The notes beneath the pieces were generated by a model, which saw nothing but the letters and a program-made list of their open reading frames with translations, had not been told where the DNA came from and did not search any database. A stretch of 6,314 nt of DNA, taken from contig JAHISE010000027.1 of assembly GCA_018818235.1 (NCBI GenBank), positions 1-6,314 of the forward strand, given 5' to 3'. This document shows, one piece after another, positions 4,372 to 6,314 of the stretch. The DNA comes from Patescibacteria group bacterium (GTDB lineage Bacteria > Patescibacteriota > Gracilibacteria > Peribacterales > Peribacteraceae). Position 1 is the first letter of the stretch, and every line of letters begins with the position of its first letter. The position numbers and the translations under genes were made by a program.

Positions 4372-4414
4372 AGCTCCCCTCTCCTAAAGGAGAGGGGCCG
4401 GGGGTGAGGTATAT
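4372..4414. repeat. Right 43-bp terminal inverted repeat of the DUF559 unit
   Basis: This is the exact reverse complement of 3900-3942, with the palindrome at 4376-4397. It begins 3 nt after the DUF559 stop and ends 5 nt before the reductase stop codon. Because it is a strong hairpin at the 3' end of both convergent genes, it may also stop transcription or protect RNA ends. Confidence 0.95.
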
Positions 4415-4419
4415 AAGTT

Positions 4420-5133
4420 CTAGATATATCCTTCCACATGCACATCCCCCTTCTCGAATCCCCATTCTTCCAAACATAACTTCTTAACATCACTTGTCAT
4501 CGCAGGATTACCGCAAATATAAATTTGCCTTTGATTGAATCCGGGAATTGTCGGAATAATTTGTTGTACTCGTCCGCATAGACCATTCCAATTTTCAGGT
4601 GCTTCCGAAAGGGTAAGATGAAAGTTGAAGTTGCTGTGTTCTTCTGCAAGTTGCTCAAATTCTTCTTTCCAGAAACATGTTTCTTCGTTGTATGTGCACC
4701 AGATCAGATCTATCGGGCGGTTGTCTGATGTATTAATTGAATGAATTAGTTGTGATTTGAAAGGGGATATACCTACTCCTGTTGCAACAAACATATATCC
4801 TTTTTCATTATCTTTGTTCAATTTAAAGTTTCCCATAGGCCCCTGCATTTCTACTTCTGTTCCTTCCTTCAGCACAGAGGAAAACCATTTTCCTGCACGA
4901 CCTTCGTGTACTATCCTCACACAAAATATCAGCTCATCATCTTCCGGGGCTGATGCGATTGAGTATGCGCGTGGCTGATGATCATCGTGATTAACCGCAT
5001 CCGGAACCTGAAAAAGAACAAATTGCCCTGCTTCAAAATCAAATCCTTCGGGTTTGGTGAACTTAAGTTCGTGAACATCTTTGGCGATTTCTTTGTTTTG
5101 TAAGCAGCTTGTTGTGTAGGTAGGCGTCGGCAT
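4420..5133 (-). CDS. Ferredoxin-NAD(P)+ reductase-type FAD/NAD(P) oxidoreductase
   Basis: This 237-residue protein has the two-domain ferredoxin reductase fold. An N-terminal FAD-binding barrel (about 1-105) carries RAYSIAS at 55-61 (the RxYS flavin motif) and a GPMG turn near 98-101. The C-terminal NAD(P)-binding domain has ATGVGISPFKS at 117-127 and CGNP at 207-210. There is no C-terminal cysteine cluster, so it is not a typical PyrK or a reductase fused to a 2Fe-2S ferredoxin; it would transfer electrons between NAD(P)H and a separate carrier or partner. It ends Glu-Gly-Tyr-Ile rather than in the terminal Tyr of plant-type FNR. The ATG at 5133 has no Shine-Dalgarno (run of C before it), but TAAACT lies 6 nt upstream and could be a -10 for a leaderless transcript. 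It lies downstream of purN on the same strand, 82 nt apart. Physiological partner unknown. Confidence 0.88.
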   Translation of the reverse strand: MPTPTYTTSCLQNKEIAKDVHELKFTKPEGFDFEAGQFVLFQVPDAVNHDDHQPRAYSIASAPEDDELIFCVRIVHEGRAGKWFSSVLKEGTEVEMQGPMGNFKLNKDNEKGYMFVATGVGISPFKSQLIHSINTSDNRPIDLIWCTYNEETCFWKEEFEQLAEEHSNFNFHLTLSEAPENWNGLCGRVQQIIPTIPGFNQRQIYICGNPAMTSDVKKLCLEEWGFEKGDVHVEGYI

Positions 5134-5189
5134 GGGGGTAGTTTAAAGACAGTGTCGGAGTTGTGCTAGTTAATGTTTTGTTGAGATAA

Positions 5190-5221
5190 AGTTAACTAGT
5201 TAACTAGTTAACCAGTTAACT
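5190..5221. repeat. Four tandem copies of the palindrome AGTTAACT
   Basis: 8-bp units start at 5190, 5198, 5206 and 5214; the third is AGTTAACC. Each full unit is self-complementary, and the array overlaps the TAA stop of purN and its last codon. It fills part of the gap between purN and the reductase gene. It could fold into alternative hairpins; no function is evident. Confidence 0.85.
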
Positions 5222-5812
5222 TGAAACTTTCACTGGCAACACAATCTCCCCCGTCTCAACCATCTGCAAAGTCTTTGGGTACCACTCCTTCTCCAGCGCC
5301 TGCACCCTTTCTTTAAGGGTATCTACTGTATCATCAGGCAAGATTGAACAACTTTTTTGTACTAAGATTGGCCCTGTATCGACGCCTTCATCGATGATGT
5401 GTATTGTCATTCCGGTCTCTTTTTCTCCTGCTTCCATTGCTTCTTCTATTCCGTGAGCTCCCGGATACTTAGGTAGAAGTGCGGGATGAACATTTATGAT
5501 TTTTCCTTCCCATTTTTGAACGAACCATGGAGTTAATATAAACATCCAACCGAGTGCAGCGATTACATCCACTTGTCCGAGCTCTTCTATTGCTTGGTTC
5601 AGTCTCCAGTCATATTCCTCTCGTGCTTCTCCTTTTATTCTTTCAACGACTTTAATCGTTATACCTGCTTCCCGAGCCTTTGCTACAGCTCCGCGATCCT
5701 CACGGTCAACAACCAGCCCAAGGCATTTTGCGGTCAGGCTACCGTCTGCCATTCGGTCAAGGACGGCTTGAAAGGTAGTGCCGCGGGAGGAGCAGAGGAC
5801 GATGAAGTTCAT
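5216..5812 (-). CDS. purN: Phosphoribosylglycinamide formyltransferase (PurN-type)
   Basis: PurN transfers a formyl group from 10-formyltetrahydrofolate to GAR, the third step of purine synthesis. The 198-residue protein has the formyltransferase core: INVHPALLPKYPG at 106-118 with Asn107 and His109, then GMTIHIIDEGVDTGPI with Asp145. These match the catalytic Asn/His/Asp triad of the family. The N-terminal phosphate-binding loop reads SSRGTTFQ instead of the common SGxGSNxQ, a modest deviation that could affect substrate choice, so a related formyltransferase cannot be fully excluded. Length fits PurN (~200). No Shine-Dalgarno precedes ATG 5812, but an extended -10-like TGGTACAAT does. The stop codon is embedded in the octamer repeat. 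Confidence 0.9.
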   Translation of the reverse strand: MNFIVLCSSRGTTFQAVLDRMADGSLTAKCLGLVVDREDRGAVAKAREAGITIKVVERIKGEAREEYDWRLNQAIEELGQVDVIAALGWMFILTPWFVQKWEGKIINVHPALLPKYPGAHGIEEAMEAGEKETGMTIHIIDEGVDTGPILVQKSCSILPDDTVDTLKERVQALEKEWYPKTLQMVETGEIVLPVKVSS

Positions 5813-5818
5813 ATTGTC

Positions 5819-5827
5819 ATTGTACCA
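5819..5827 (-). promoter_or_regulatory. Possible extended -10 of purN (leaderless start)
   Basis: On the minus strand TGGTACAAT ends 6 nt before the purN ATG. With usual -10 to start spacing, transcription would begin at or next to the ATG, and no Shine-Dalgarno exists. The -35 region (GCTTCA at 17 nt) is weak. Confidence 0.35.
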
Positions 5828-5870
5828 GATAAGGAATCAGATGAAGCAGAAACTGAAGATATTCGTTGAT

Positions 5871-5950
5871 ACGTTGCTACGTTGCTACGTTGAACAGTAT
5901 CAAACCTCGTTTCAAATTAACGTAGCAACTTAGCAACTTAGCAACGAAAC
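5871..5950. repeat. Opposed octanucleotide tandem repeats forming a large imperfect hairpin
   Basis: The left arm has ACGTTGCT, ACGTTGCT and ACGTTGAA (5871-5894). The right arm has AACGTAGC, AACTTAGC, AACTTAGC and AACGAAAC (5919-5950). The reverse complement of the left arm matches 21 nt of the right arm with two differences, around a ~24-nt spacer. It fills the gap between the CofE-like gene and purN and could act as a transcript end or insulating structure; no U tract follows. Confidence 0.8.
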
Positions 5951-5968
5951 TATTATATCTATTTCCCT

Positions 5969-6314
5969 TTATAATATCCCTGCAAACAAATCCTCCTCCG
6001 GCTCTATCCCATCCACCCATCCCTCAAAATCCGAAAGCTCAAGTCCATGATCCCTGACTATTGCTGCCGGAATAGATTCATTTGTATTCCCCATTAACAT
6101 GTTGGTTGCAGTTGCCAGTTGGTCGGCTCGTGATTCCATTGTCATCAATAGTTCTTTTCCAAAAAGATCTTTCTTGCCAATGCGATCCTCCAAAGGATCA
6201 ATTCCACTTACGGTCAGTGCATAAGCAGAAACTCCGATTCTTCTTGGACGGCAACAGGAGTCAGTCAGGATTACGGCTATTTTCTTACCTGTAATATTTT
6301 CGATCTTGCTGCGT
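5969..6314 (-). CDS. cofE: C-terminal part of a CofE-like coenzyme F420-0:L-glutamate ligase (5' end outside window)
   Basis: The minus-strand frame is open from the right edge to TAA 5971-5969, giving 114 residues without a start; the in-frame TTG at 6193 is internal. CofE adds gamma-linked glutamate to F420-0 using GTP. Visible family segments are KKIAVILTDSCCRPRRIGVS, a TVSGIDPLEDRIGKKDLFGKEL stretch, and ADQLATATNMLMGNTNESIPAAIVR. These correspond to the family's T-D-S, RxG, G-I-x-P-L-x-D-x-x-G-x-x-DLFG and ADxLAxAAxLxMG motifs. The protein ends with an acidic tail (EGWVDGIEPEEDLFAGIL). Homologues occur in bacteria with no other known F420 pathway genes, so the true substrate may differ; the call is to the family. 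The octamer hairpin lies just downstream. Confidence 0.85.
   Translation of the reverse strand, partial: RSKIENITGKKIAVILTDSCCRPRRIGVSAYALTVSGIDPLEDRIGKKDLFGKELLMTMESRADQLATATNMLMGNTNESIPAAIVRDHGLELSDFEGWVDGIEPEEDLFAGIL

Larger units (their letters stand above)
3900..4414 (+). mobile_element. Compact inverted-repeat unit carrying a DUF559 nuclease (REP-like element candidate)
   Basis: The unit is 515 bp: two perfect 43-bp inverted repeats, each itself a hairpin with a C-rich tail, bounding a single gene that ends 3 nt before the right repeat. It sits exactly between the convergent stop codons of carA and the reductase gene, with 6 and 5 nt left outside. The hairpin-plus-tail layout resembles paired REP sequences (REPINs), and a nuclease gene in place of a RAYT transposase would be notable. 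No clear target-site duplication is visible, and no transposase is present, so mobility is inferred, not shown. Confidence 0.55.

Noticed and set aside
3900..4414. A conventional insertion sequence with transposase and target-site duplication
   Set aside because: The only gene is a DUF559 nuclease, and no clear direct duplication flanks the 43-bp ends; the short ATATA on both sides is part of the repeat itself.
4420..5133. PyrK, electron transfer subunit of dihydroorotate dehydrogenase, suggested by nearby carA
   Set aside because: The C-terminal cysteine cluster that binds 2Fe-2S in PyrK is absent, and no pyrD is visible; only a general reductase call is supported.
5573..5869. 98-codon + strand frame ending in an acidic tail upstream of purN
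   Set aside because: Most of it is antisense to the conserved purN active-site region, and it begins at a TTG without a ribosome site. The acidic tail is only the reverse of the purN upstream region.
5190..5950. CRISPR or attachment site at the octamer repeats
   Set aside because: Units are only 8 nt with no spacers, and no integrase gene is nearby.

Overview
The window is bacterial: short intergenic gaps, operon-like overlaps, hairpin terminators and sigma70-type promoter hexamers. A carA, a purN-type formyltransferase, a compact flavin reductase and a CofE-like ligase sit beside low-complexity secreted or membrane proteins and many short tandem repeats. Most of the metabolic genes lack a visible Shine-Dalgarno. 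This is compatible with a candidate-phylum bacterium (Patescibacteria/CPR-like), but that is a weak inference from style; no marker gene is present.

Left part (1-2000). The 3' end of a + strand gene encodes an acidic Pro/Asp repeat protein built on a 63-bp tandem unit. Two paralogous minus-strand cassettes follow (P1, 444-968; P2, 1232-1795). Each has its own promoter, a ~98-nt leader, a two-helix membrane protein with a conserved C-terminal domain, and a nearly identical hairpin terminator. The leaders keep the same architecture although the sequence of the first stem has changed completely, which points to a structured cis-regulatory RNA. I do not recognise the protein family. This is the best candidate here for an undescribed system.

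Middle (2000-4420). A type VII-style MntA/HepT (nucleotidyltransferase antitoxin / HEPN toxin) pair overlaps by 17 nt and is followed after 7 nt by carA, the glutaminase subunit of carbamoyl-phosphate synthetase. carA carries two exact copies of a 31-bp sequence read in two different frames, plus a heptanucleotide tandem repeat in a linker. Between carA and the convergent reductase gene lies a compact 515-bp unit: a DUF559 (PD-(D/E)XK-like) nuclease gene bounded by perfect 43-bp inverted repeats, each containing a 10-bp-arm palindrome. It looks like a small REP-like mobile or domesticated element.

Right part (4420-6314). Three minus-strand genes follow: an FAD/NAD(P)-binding ferredoxin-reductase-type protein, purN, and the C-terminal part of a CofE-like F420-0:gamma-glutamyl ligase that runs off the window. 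Octanucleotide tandem repeats fill both gaps flanking purN. carA and purN feed pyrimidine/arginine and purine synthesis respectively; the reductase could supply electrons to an unidentified partner.
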